Below, one piece after another: positions 1-10,736 of a stretch of DNA of 64,000 nucleotides (the first letter of the stretch is position 1; every line of letters starts with the position of its first letter). Below the pieces are notes generated by a model. That model did not search any database and had not been told where the DNA came from. It saw only the letters and a list, made by a program, of their open reading frames with translations. The translations under genes were made by a program, and so were the position numbers. The stretch spans positions 37,180,943-37,244,942 of the forward strand of contig NC_083571.1 in the NCBI RefSeq assembly GCF_027579695.1. The letters are read 5' to 3'. Source of the stretch: Neoarius graeffei. Taxonomy: Eukaryota; Chordata; Actinopteri; Siluriformes; Ariidae.

Positions 1-120
1 AATTGGAAATCACATATCAAACATGTACAAACTAAAGTCTCAAGAAGCATTGCAATAATAAACAAGGCAAAAAAGGTTTGGGATCAGAAATCACTCCACA
101 CTCTTTACTGTTCCCTAGTC

Positions 121-861
121 CAGGGGTTCCCAAACTTTTCCATGCCAAGGCCCCCCAAACAGCATTAGCTTCTGGCCGGCGACCCCCTTTGCAAACTAAA
201 AAAAAGGCTAAAAATTATGCCTTCAGGGCCCGCTCGGGGACAGTAGCTTGCTGGGTGAATGCAGCAGATTGCCTGACCAAATGCTCTTCTTTGCGTCTGA
301 AGAAATCTACTGTTTTTTTGGCATCTGTCAGATGTTTTTGTACCAAGTGACGCTGAAGTTTCGAAGGTTTTAAGCACTCGTTTGACAGGGTCTCCAGACA
401 GAGGACGCATTTCGGGCAATCGTGGCCATTTTTCTGTATGGCTGTAAAGCCATACTTAATGTATGCTGCCTCATATTTTCGGATTTTAGTTGGCCAGGAC
501 TTCTTAGTTTTTTTCGCAGCAGTGTCCTCCACAGCAGGGCTGTTGGTTTGTTCCTTCGGTCTCTTCTTCAAAAACCTGTCCATTTTGCGCTAGCAATACG
601 CTAGCTTGAGGAGCAAAGCAGCTTGATAAATGGCGCAAACCGCAACCTCACAGGCAATCGGAGAGATGAGCATGGCAAACGTTTTGATATGATGTATTAT
701 TATTAATAATTATATTTTATAATAATGATTAAAAAACTAATTACAATATATTTAATAATAATTATTTAAAAAAAGTATTTTTTCGCAATTTTTTTATCAT
801 CCCTCCAACTTTCTGAGGCCCCCCTAGCGCCCCCTGGCGGCCCCCACTTTGAAAACCACTG
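121..861 (-). mobile_element. hAT-type element, 741 bp, non-autonomous
   Basis: Imperfect terminal repeats (CAGGGGTTCCCAAACTTT... and ...AAAGTGGG-type complement at the right end) are flanked by an exact 8-bp target duplication, CCCTAGTC, at 113-120 and 862-869. Eight-base duplications are the hAT hallmark. It sits inside the LINE and splits its reverse-transcriptase frame. It keeps only the first part of a transposase on the - strand. Confidence 0.85.
215..583 (-). pseudogene. hAT transposase N-terminal fragment with BED-type zinc finger
   Basis: The frame reads MDRFLKKRP, then YIKYGFT, CPKCVLCLETLSNECLKPSK and LQRHLVQKHL, then DFFRRKEEHLVRQ. Cys-x2-Cys with His-x4-His fits a BED zinc finger, in the ZBED5/GTF2IRD2-like hAT transposase group. 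Only the N-terminal 122 residues remain. The RNase H catalytic core and hATC dimerisation region are absent. Confidence 0.72.
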
Positions 862-1505
862 CCCTAGTCTCACCATACTTTCAATACTGTGCTGAGGTTT
901 GGGGCAACAACTACAAAACATCACTACGGCCAATAACCATCATTCAAAAAAGAGCAATACGGATCATTCACAACGTTTGGCTATCAGGAACACACAAACT
1001 CATTATTTCTACAGTCCAAATTACTAAAATTTACAGACATCGTGGATTATCAAACAGCTCAAATAATGTTCAAAGCTAAAAATAATCTATTACCAATAAA
1101 TATACAGAAATTATTCGGTATCCATGAGGGGAGTTATAATTTAAGGGGGAAAATTTAATTTAACTTTATTTCGTACAAACAGGAAAAGTTTTTGTGTTTC
1201 AGTTAGCGGGGTGAGACTATGGAACAGGTTCACCATGGAGTTGAAGCAGTGTCCAAACATGAAACAATTTAAAATGAGGTTCAAAGACACTATTTTCAAG
1301 AGGTACAGGGATGAGGGAGGTGATGGGTAGCACTAAGTGTTATGCGAATACTTTTCTTTTACTTTTCGTGTCTGTGTGCGTGTGTTGTGCATGCGTACTG
1401 TATGTGGAGGTGTATGCTTATAAAAGATATATTTTATATGGGAATATGTATGTATGTATGTATGTATGGGGAGGTGTGTGTATATAGGGATGTATATGTA
1501 TGTAG

Positions 1506-1883
1506 ATCTCATCTCATCTCATCTCATTATCTCTAGCCGCTTTATCCTTCTACAGGGTCGCAGGCAAGCTGGAGCCTATCCCAGCTGACTATGGGCGAAA
1601 GGCGGGGTACACCCTGGACAAGTCGCCAGGTCATCACAGGGCTGACACATAGACACAGACAACCATTCACACTCACATTCACACCTACGGTCAATTTAGA
1701 GTCACCAGTTAACCTAACCTGCATGTCTTTGGACTGTGGGGGAAACCGGAGCACCCGGAGGAAACCCACGCGGACACGGGGAGAACATGCAAACTCCACA
1801 CAGAAAGGCCCTCGAACCCAGGCTCGAACCCGGACCTTCTTGCTGTGAGGCGACAGTGCTAACCACTACACCACCGTGCCGCC
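1506..1883 (-). mobile_element. tRNA-derived SINE, full length
   Basis: The reverse strand starts GGCGGCACGGTGGTGTAGTG with pol III A-box (TAGTGGTTAGC) and B-box (GGTTCGAGCC-type) elements. It then has a body shared by all copies and a GATGAG-repeat tail. It resembles the fish V-SINE/Mermaid group as I recall it. It sits in the LINE 3' region. Confidence 0.88.
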
Positions 1884-2185
1884 ATGTATGTAGATATGTA
1901 TGTATATGTATGTGTATACATACGTGTTTATGCTTATGTGTATATACAGTATGTAATGTATGTATGTATGTATGGGTATGGATATATATATAAATTATAT
2001 TTAGGTTTTTCTAAATACAAAGTCAGGAATACATTTTATTTATCTATAAGTATCAGGCATGAGCATCTAGACAGGTAACAAGGAAGCTTGTTATTGTTAT
2101 TCATTATTTAAGGAGAAGGGGTGGGAGTTTATAAGTTATACTTCTTCTCACTCCTTTTCAAATATGTATTTCTATGTACTATGTT

Positions 2186-2395
2186 GCGGCACGGTGGTGT
2201 AGTGGTTAGCGCTATCGCCTCACAGCAAGAAGGTCTGGGTTTGAGCCCCGTGGCCAACGAGGGCCTTTCTGTGTAGAGTTTGCATGTTCTCCCTGTATCT
2301 GTGTGGGTTTCCTCCGGGTGCTCCGGTTTCCCCCACAGTCCAAAGACATGCAGGTTAGGTTAACTGGTGACTCTAAATTGACCATAGATGAGATG
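2186..2395 (+). mobile_element. SINE copy, internally deleted
   Basis: The tRNA-like head and first half of the body run to ACTCTAAATTGACC and then jump straight to AGATGAGATG. About 170 bases of the body are missing compared with other copies. Confidence 0.85.
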
Positions 2396-2482
2396 TATTA
2401 TGTTTAAATGTTTCTTTTTCTTTTTATTGTTTTGCTTTTCATATTCGAAATAAACACTTCAATCAATCAATCAATCAATCAG

Positions 2483-2613
2483 GCCTCTGGATTTTCTGGG
2501 CAGTCTGAGTAATCGCTGGTCGTACGGGTTTGCGTTCGGTGCTGTGACTCCCAGTGTCCTGCTGCTCTTCTCGGAGTCCTACACACCATTTCCTGTTCCG
2601 TCCTGGGCCCGAG
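2483..2613 (+). CDS. stra6l: stra6l exon 1 of those visible
   Basis: The frame opens with [12 protein letters not shown] and continues through a hydrophobic stretch ([14 protein letters not shown]) to SWAR. It corresponds to the PVDFLAGDRP region of human STRA6. The acceptor AG at 2481-2482 is the end of an AATC-repeat LINE tail. The donor is GAG|GTACAC after 2613, leaving one base that combines with exon 2 to give Ala. Confidence 0.82.
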
Positions 2614-3281
2614 GTACACACTGCTTCACACTACACACCTCACAGTGTCATTTTATCCATTTCCATATGTTTATCCAGTTAAAACTGTCATCCGAAAACA
2701 TTTCCTGTGGTCATGTTATAACTGTTTGTAACAGTAAAGCTGTCACTGTGACTCCACGCTCTTTTGATAACGATTGCCATCCTGAAGCTTTGACTATTAG
2801 CTGATATTGATATCCATGTGATATAGTTTCAGGCTACAAAATCTATTACGGTTTAAAATTTTATTTGAAATTGTACAGGAGAAAATACACAGCTAAAGAC
2901 TCAAAAACTGCAGGTTTTTTATGTTAAGTTAAACTCCACTGCAATGGCGTAGAGGACCACTGTAAATTAAAAAAAAACCAAAACAAAAAAAACCTCTGAA
3001 TTTCTGTGATTGAAGTCATATGTTTATGAGAAAAATCTCAGAAATTCCAAGGTTAAAAAGTCAGAAATTCCAAGATGACCAGTGTGTGTGTGTGTGTCTT
3101 AGCTTTTGTGTATTTGGTTGGAGCTCTGGAGGTGGGCGTGGCCTATCTGCCATTCTTTCTCTGTCTCTCAACACCACACCGAGCACTTGGAGGAGTTCTG
3201 GGCTTGCTGTACACTGTGGCCTGGTACACACACACACACACACACATACACGAAACGTTTTAATAGGAGCAATACTGATAA

Positions 3282-3326
<45 letters not shown>

Positions 3327-4460
3327 TAGGTTGACTGCAAGATTATTTGAAGTTGTCATGTGTCCTGAAGGTGACGTGAGTAAACATCATGACCTGTAAA
3401 AATTATTTTAGTTACTATTTTATTTATTCATGTCCAGTTTTCATTATTATTTAATTGCTTTATTTCATGTGTCGATCTGAAGTGTAGAATGTTGTAGCGC
3501 CACAGTGTGTGTGTTCACATTACAGAAACACCAGAAGGTCAAACTTTTGCTGTTGTTATTATCATTTTTAATAGTCATTAAAAACCAGAGATAAAAATCG
3601 TGATTTTATCTTTAGCCTCACTGTGTCAGGTTCGTTCCTGTTTGTTTACGCAATATTACATCATATTTTCATTGATACTAATGAGACTAATTATTTAATA
3701 AAGTAATAATAAAAATAAAACTAGAAATCTGACATTGTCACTGACAATTTTGAGTCGTCATCTATTTCAAATGTAAACTGACAACGTTAACAACCTCATG
3801 CTATTTGCCCCATGCCAAGCAACAATCACCTCGTGCCAAGTGCCATTCGCCTCACAACATTCACCTAGCGCTATTTGCCTCATGGCAATCGAAAATGGCT
3901 CACCAGTCATTACAGCCTCAGTCAAGGATGGCCCCCTCTATAGACAGCAGGTATGGCCCTGTGAGTGACAGTCTTTACCGAGAATGAATGAATATATACC
4001 GGGTGTCCCAGAAGTTAGGGGGCACTTTGGAGTAATAAACGCAGATCAAGTTGCCCTCTAACTTCTGGGACACCCTACACGGGGCGGCACGGTGGTGTAG
4101 TGGTTAGCGCTGTCGCCTCACAGCAAGAAGGTCCGGGTTCGAGCCCTGTGGTTGGCGAGGGCCTTTCTGTGCAGAGTTTGCTTGTTCTCCCCGTGTCCAT
4201 GTGGGTTTCCTCCGGGTGCTCCGGTTTCCCCCACAGTCCAAAGACATGCAGGTTAGGTTAACTGGTGACTCTAAATTGACCGTAGGTGTGAATGTGAGTG
4301 TGAATGGTTGTCTGTGTCTATGTGTCAGCCCTGTGATGACCTGCCGACTTGTCCAGGGTGTACCCCGCCTTTCGCCCATAGTCAGCTGGGATAGGCTCCA
4401 GCTTGCCTGCAACCCTGTAGAACAGGATAAAGCGGCTAGAGATAATGAGATGAGATATAT

Positions 4461-4541
<81 letters not shown>

Positions 4542-6689
4542 TACTCTCTGTCACAGTCACAAAAACATATCCTCAATAAAGTATTTATAGGATGGTTGCA
4601 GTTAAAAATTAATGAGTATTAGAATTCATTTAGGATGTTACAATGATTTGCATCATTCATTTTAATTCTTGACTGGTTACTGTATGAAGTCAAGTCCACA
4701 TTTTTAATTTATTAATAAAATTGTTTATGCCCTGACTGGATATGGGCTCAAGCTCTGGACAGGACTTGGACTTCAGACTGAATATGAGCTTGAGCTCTGG
4801 ACAAGTCATGGACTCCTGACTGGACATGGTCTCCAGTTCTGAATTGGACTTGGCCTTGAGCTCTGGACATGACTTGGACTCTGGACTGGACTCAGGCATG
4901 GGCTCCAGCTCTGGGCTGGGCCTGGACTTGGGACTGGATATGGGATTGAGCTCTGGGTATGACTTGGACTCTGGACTGGACTCAGGCATTGGCTCGAGCG
5001 CTGTCTGCACATTGTTCTGTTCCCAGTCAGGACCCAGCAGTGAGACAATATCTTCATAGCCAGGCGGCGGGATGATGATGTCTTCATAGCTGGGCGGTGG
5101 CGGGATAACGATGTCTTCATAGCCGGCTGGGGCAGAGGCCACCTCCTTGTCCTCTGGCACCAGTTCTGGAACTGGCACTGGTTCACACTTGTTCTGGTAC
5201 TGGCGCTGGCTCTGGCTCCAACTCTGAAATTGGCTCTGGCACTTGCACTGGAGCTGGCACTGGCTCTGACTGTGGCATTGGTGCTGGTACCGGCTCTGGT
5301 GCCGGCTCCGACTCAGGTGCTGGCTTTGGTTCTGATGCAGGCTCTGGCTCTTGCACTGGCTCTGGTTCTGGTTCAGGTGCTGGCACTGGGACTAGTTCAG
5401 GTGCTAACTCAGGGATTGACTGTGGAATGGGCTGTGGGACTGTCTCTAGAGTGGCAGCCACTGGGAGGAGCTCTGGAGCAACGGCCTCCTCTGCTGCTGC
5501 TGCGTCAGCCTCAGACGTGATGGATCCCTCCCAAAAAATTTAATGGGGATCCTCCTTCTCCAATGCTTCATAAATGTACCAGAGCATGACCTGAAAAGCC
5601 TGCGAGTTCTGAAAGCACAGGTGCTCTTATCTCATGAGGTACTTGGCCCATCGGCATGCTCGTCCAATAAGCCAAGAGATCATGCAGCTTACCCAGACAG
5701 GTTCTGGAGGCTTGAGTTCTTCAAGGTCCACATAAAAGAAGCCACACTGCATACTGAATCCACAAGGGTGATATTCTCCATCATAGGGTGTTGGGGTGTA
5801 TACTCCAGTATGCTGCCGGAAAAACATGGCTAAGGGTTGAGGTATGGAAGTCCGGAAGTGGCTTGGAAGGGCGTGCTGGAACACTTCTGCTACATCCATA
5901 ATTTAGCGAAGTATTCTGTCAGGGATGGGTTGGTAGACGGATGTAAGCACAGAAGTGTTTAATTATAAAAGAGACAACAGGCAAACAATTAAAATCGGCA
6001 GGCAAAATCGGAAACGAGGAAATATGCAAAAGGTCGAACGAAGCCCAAACAGATAATCACAGGAACAGGCAGAATCAAAAAATGAGGAAACAGAAAATCA
6101 GAGATCAGGAAACCGGGAAAATAATCAAGGAACTAAGGCTCTGTAATGTGTCCACGTGTAACATGATACTTTGTACTGTGTGTTAACACAGTCTTTATAT
6201 AAAGTAGGTGTGCATCATTAACAGCATGCATGCGAGAGTCCGCTCAGCACACGCACAGTCTAGAGCATGCCCAAGAGCCCGTCTGATGCATGCACCACAG
6301 CACGCAGGTGTGACACATATCTCATCTCATTATCTCTAGCCGCTTTATCCTGTTCTACAGGGTCACAGGCAAGCTGGAGCCTATCCCAGCTGACTACGGG
6401 AGAAAGGCGGGGTACACCCTGGACAAGTCGCCAGGTCATCACAGGGCTGACACATAGACACAGACAACCATTCACACTCACATTCACACCTACGGTCAAT
6501 TTAGAGTCACCAGTTAACCTAACCTGCATGTCTTTAGACTGTGGGGGAAACCGGAGCACCCGGAGGAAACCCACGCGGACACGGGGAGAACATGCAAACT
6601 CCGCACAGAAAGGCCCTCGCCGGACACGGGGCTCGAACCCGGACCTTCTTGCTGTGAGGCGACAGTGCTAACCACTACACCACCGTGCC

Positions 6690-6749
<60 letters not shown>

Positions 6750-7296
6750 AAATATTTAAAAACAATAAAAAAATTATAAAGTATAAAGTAACATATTAAG
6801 TGACTATAAACCATTTCAAAACATAATTTGAGCATAAATAGAAACTCCATCTGTTTGCCATTTATTTCCATTACAGTATGCACTGAAGATTGTGTTTACT
6901 CCCTAAAATATCTGTACATGTAAACAGCTGACAAAATTAGTGCATTAAAAACTGAAAATGACCTACCTGACCTTGGAAATTAGGTCAAAGGTCAAATCTG
7001 ACAGTTGATTCCAGTAGAATGGGTATCTATATGGGCTGGTTTATTATAGCATGTGATCAGCCAAAAGCATTATTTCATGGTGAAAATTACATTTTTGTCT
7101 ATTTTGAAAGTTTTTCAGACTTTTGACCTAGACCTGAAAAGAGAAACATGTGATTTGACAGTATGAATAGAAAGAGCATATATAAATTATATTATGAACT
7201 TAGTGAATAATACACTTCATTTTTGTAGAGGTAATAGTTTCGGCTAAAAGTAGAGAAAACACCAGTGCAAAGTTTTAAGCGATAACCATCACATTT

Positions 7297-7389
<93 letters not shown>

Positions 7390-10300
7390 TTTGATAAAAT
7401 ATATTAATTTGTGGGCGGCACGGTGGTGTAGTGATTAGCGCTGTCGCCTCACAGCAAGAAGGTCCTGGGTTTGAGCCCCGGGGTCGGCGAGGGCCTTTCT
7501 GTGTGGAGTTTGTATGTTCTCCCCGTGTCCGCGTGGGTTTCCTCCGGGTGCTCCGGTTTCCCCCACAGTCCAAAGACATGCAGGTTAGGTTAACTGGTGA
7601 CTCTAAATTGACCGTAGGTGTGAATGTGAGTGTGAATGGCTGTCTGTGTCTATGTGTCAGCCCTGTGATGACCTGGCGACTTGTCCAGGGTGTACCCCGC
7701 CTTTCGCCCGTAGTCAGCTGGGATAGGCTCCAGCTTGCCTGCAACCCTGTAGAAGGATAAAGCGGCTAGAGATAATGAGATGAGATGAGATATTAATTTG
7801 TCAATAATCAACAAAATAATATGAACTAAATAAAAAATACATGGTTATTGTATGTAAATAGTAAACTATTTTTATGATTTTTTTGAAAATAGTACAGTCA
7901 GAAACAGAAAATGAGCTTTTTAACATCTAACAGTAGGTCAAAGGTCAAATTTGACACTTGATTCTGGTAGAACGGGTATATATTTGGGTAGTTTACTATA
8001 GCATATTATAAGCCAAAATCAATATTTTGGAGCGGCACGGTGGTGTAGTGGTTAGCACGGTCGCCTCACAGCAAGAAGGTTCTGGGTTTGAACCCAGTGG
8101 CCGGCGAGGGCCTTTCTGTGTGGAGTTTGCATGTTCTGCATGGGTTTCCTCTGGGTGCTCCGGTTTCCCCCACAGTCCAAAGACATGAAGTTAGGTTAAC
8201 ATGGGGCAGCCTTGGGCTGAGGTGCCCTTGAGCAAGGTACCGAACCCCTGACTGCTCCCCAGGTGCTCTGGTATGGCTGCCCACTGCTCTGGGTGTGTGT
8301 GCGTTCACTGCTTCAGATGGGTTAAATGCAGAGGATGAATTTCACTGTGCTTGAAGTGTGTATGTGACAAATAAAGGTTTCTTCTTCTTCAGGGTGAAAT
8401 GGGTCTATTGACCATTTTTGTGAACACACAAAATACATTAAATTAAATTTTTCAAAAACTGATAAAGACTTCTTTACCAAAGAAGAACCTGCATTGGTCC
8501 TACGCAAATGACAACTTTTGGCACCACTGGCGTTTTTGAACATTTTGTGGTTTTGGCTATTTAGGAAACAAACTGTTTTTGACCGCCACAGAACGTCATT
8601 TTCTGATTGACTGGCATCAAAGCTTTTTGCACAGGAAATAAGCGCATCATTTGTTTATACACTATATTGCCAAAAGTATTTGCTCACCTGCCTTGACTCA
8701 CATATGAGCTTAAGTGATGATCCCATTCCTAATCCATAGGGTTCAATAAGACGTCGGTCCACCCTTTGCAGCTAGAACAGCTTCAACTCTTCTGGGAAGG
8801 CTGTCCACAAGGTTTAGGAGTGTGTTTATGGGAATTTTTGACCATTCTTCCAGAAGCGCATTTGTGAGGTCACACACTGATGTTGGACGAGAAGGCCTGG
8901 CTCTCAGTCTCCGCTCTAATTCATCCCAAAGGTGTTCTATCAGGTTGAGGTCAGGACTCTGTGCAGACCAGTCAAGTTCATCCACACCAGACTCTGTCAT
9001 CCATGTCTTTATGGACCTTGCTTTGTGCACTGGTGCACAGTCATGTTGGAAGAGGAAGGGGCCAGCTCCAAACTGTAAAAACAGTCTGCTTGCCTAGGTG
9101 CTTGATTTTATACACCTGTGGCCCGGAAGTGATTGGAACACCTGATTCCGATAATTTGGATGGGTGAGCAAATACTTTTGGCAATATAGTGTATAAAATA
9201 TTGGGGGAAATCCTTATATCTTTAGTAGGTACTGTAATAAATGAAATGACAATTTCAACAAAAACCACATAAAATATGCTCTGTGACCTTGAAAAATAGG
9301 TCAAGGTCACTCATCTTGGGTCAGTGAGCGTCTGTTGCCCGTGACTGTCAGCGGTTAAAATTTCGTCCGAAACCGAGCAACTCATCTCATCTCATTATCT
9401 GTAGCCGCTATATCCTGTTCTACAGGGTCGCAGGCAAGCTGGAGCCTATCCCAGCTGACTACGGGCGAAAGGCGGGGTACACCCTGGACAAGTCGCCAGG
9501 TCATCACAGGGCTGACACATAGACACAGACAACCATTCACACTCACATTCACACCTACGGTCAATTTAGAGTCACCAGTTAACCTAACCTGCATGTCTTT
9601 GGACTGTGGGGGAAACCGGAGCACCCGGAGGAAACCCACGCGGACACGGGGAGAACATGCAAACTCCGCACAGAAAGGCCCTCGCCGGCCACGGGGCTCG
9701 AACCCGGACCTTCTTGCTGTGAGGCGACAGCGCTAACCACTACACCACCGTGCCGCCCAACCGAGCAACTTTTGGAAGAAAAATAAAAAGTAAAATAAAT
9801 AAATAAACATCACCATAAACAATGTTCTTCATCTATGAAATAGATGAAGACTGATAAATGTTGCTATAAATATCATGTTTATTCATGAACATTACTCAGA
9901 GATCTTTCTTATTCAGGGCGGCACGGTGGTGTAGTGGTTAGCGCTGTCGCCTCACAGCAAGAAGGTCCGGGTTCGAGCCCCGTGGCCGGGGAGGGCCTTT
10001 CTGTGTGGAGTTTGCATGTTCTCCCCGTGTCCGCGTGGGTTTCCTCCGGGTGCTCCGGTTTCCCCCACAGTCCAAAGACATGCAGGTTAGGTTAACTGGT
10101 GACTCTAAATTGACCGTAGGTGTGAATAAGAGTGTGAATGGTTGTCTGTGTCTATGTGTCAGCCCTGTGATGACCTGGCGACTTGTCCAGGGTGTACCCC
10201 GCCTTTCACCCGTAGTCAGCTGGGATAGGCTCCAGCTTGCCTGCGACCCTGTAGAAGGATAAAGCGGCTAGAGATAATGAGATGAGATGAGATCTTTCTT

Positions 10301-10695
10301 ATTCACGTGTGTGTGTGTGTGTGTGTAGGTTCTGGGTGATCATCAGAAGATAATAACACTTTGGCCATGTTTCCTGTGTCTGGGTTTCCTGATTGGACGC
10401 TTCATCGCAATGGTGGTGAAGGATGTGCGAATTCGTTTACAGTATCAGAATGAGCAACAGGTCTCTCTGTTTCTCTCTCTCTCTCTCACACACACACACA
10501 AAGACTGAAAAAAAATCGTTTTTAGCACATATTGCTCTTTATTAGATTGTTATACATTTATTATGAATAAAAAAAAATATGTAGAAATGGCATGTGTGTG
10601 TGTTTTCTCTGTGCTGCAGGTTGAAGAAGAGAAGCTTTTCCAGTCTAATCAGTATAAATATGTCCAAACACTGCTGAGACAGCCTCCTGAACAGT

Positions 10696-10736
<41 letters not shown>

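Larger units (their letters stand above)
1..2480 (+). mobile_element. LINE 3' part (L2/Rex1-like), interrupted by a hAT element and two SINEs
   Basis: Reading across the hAT insertion gives a reverse-transcriptase C-terminus: LYCSLVSPYFQYCAEVWGNN, then IQKRAIRIIHNV, then GVRLWNRFTMELKQCPNMKQF, ending at a stop near 1329. The 3' region ends ATTCGAAATAAACACTTC plus an (AATC)n tail at 2460-2480. Tails of this kind mark CR1/L2/Rex1-type fish LINEs; the clade is inferred. The coding part has frame breaks after 975. The tail directly abuts stra6l exon 1. Confidence 0.75.

Noticed and set aside
2190..2270. tRNA-like A- and B-boxes in the SINE heads as tRNA genes
   Set aside because: The heads lack a proper acceptor stem and anticodon arm and continue into the SINE body. 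They are tRNA-derived promoters, not tRNAs.
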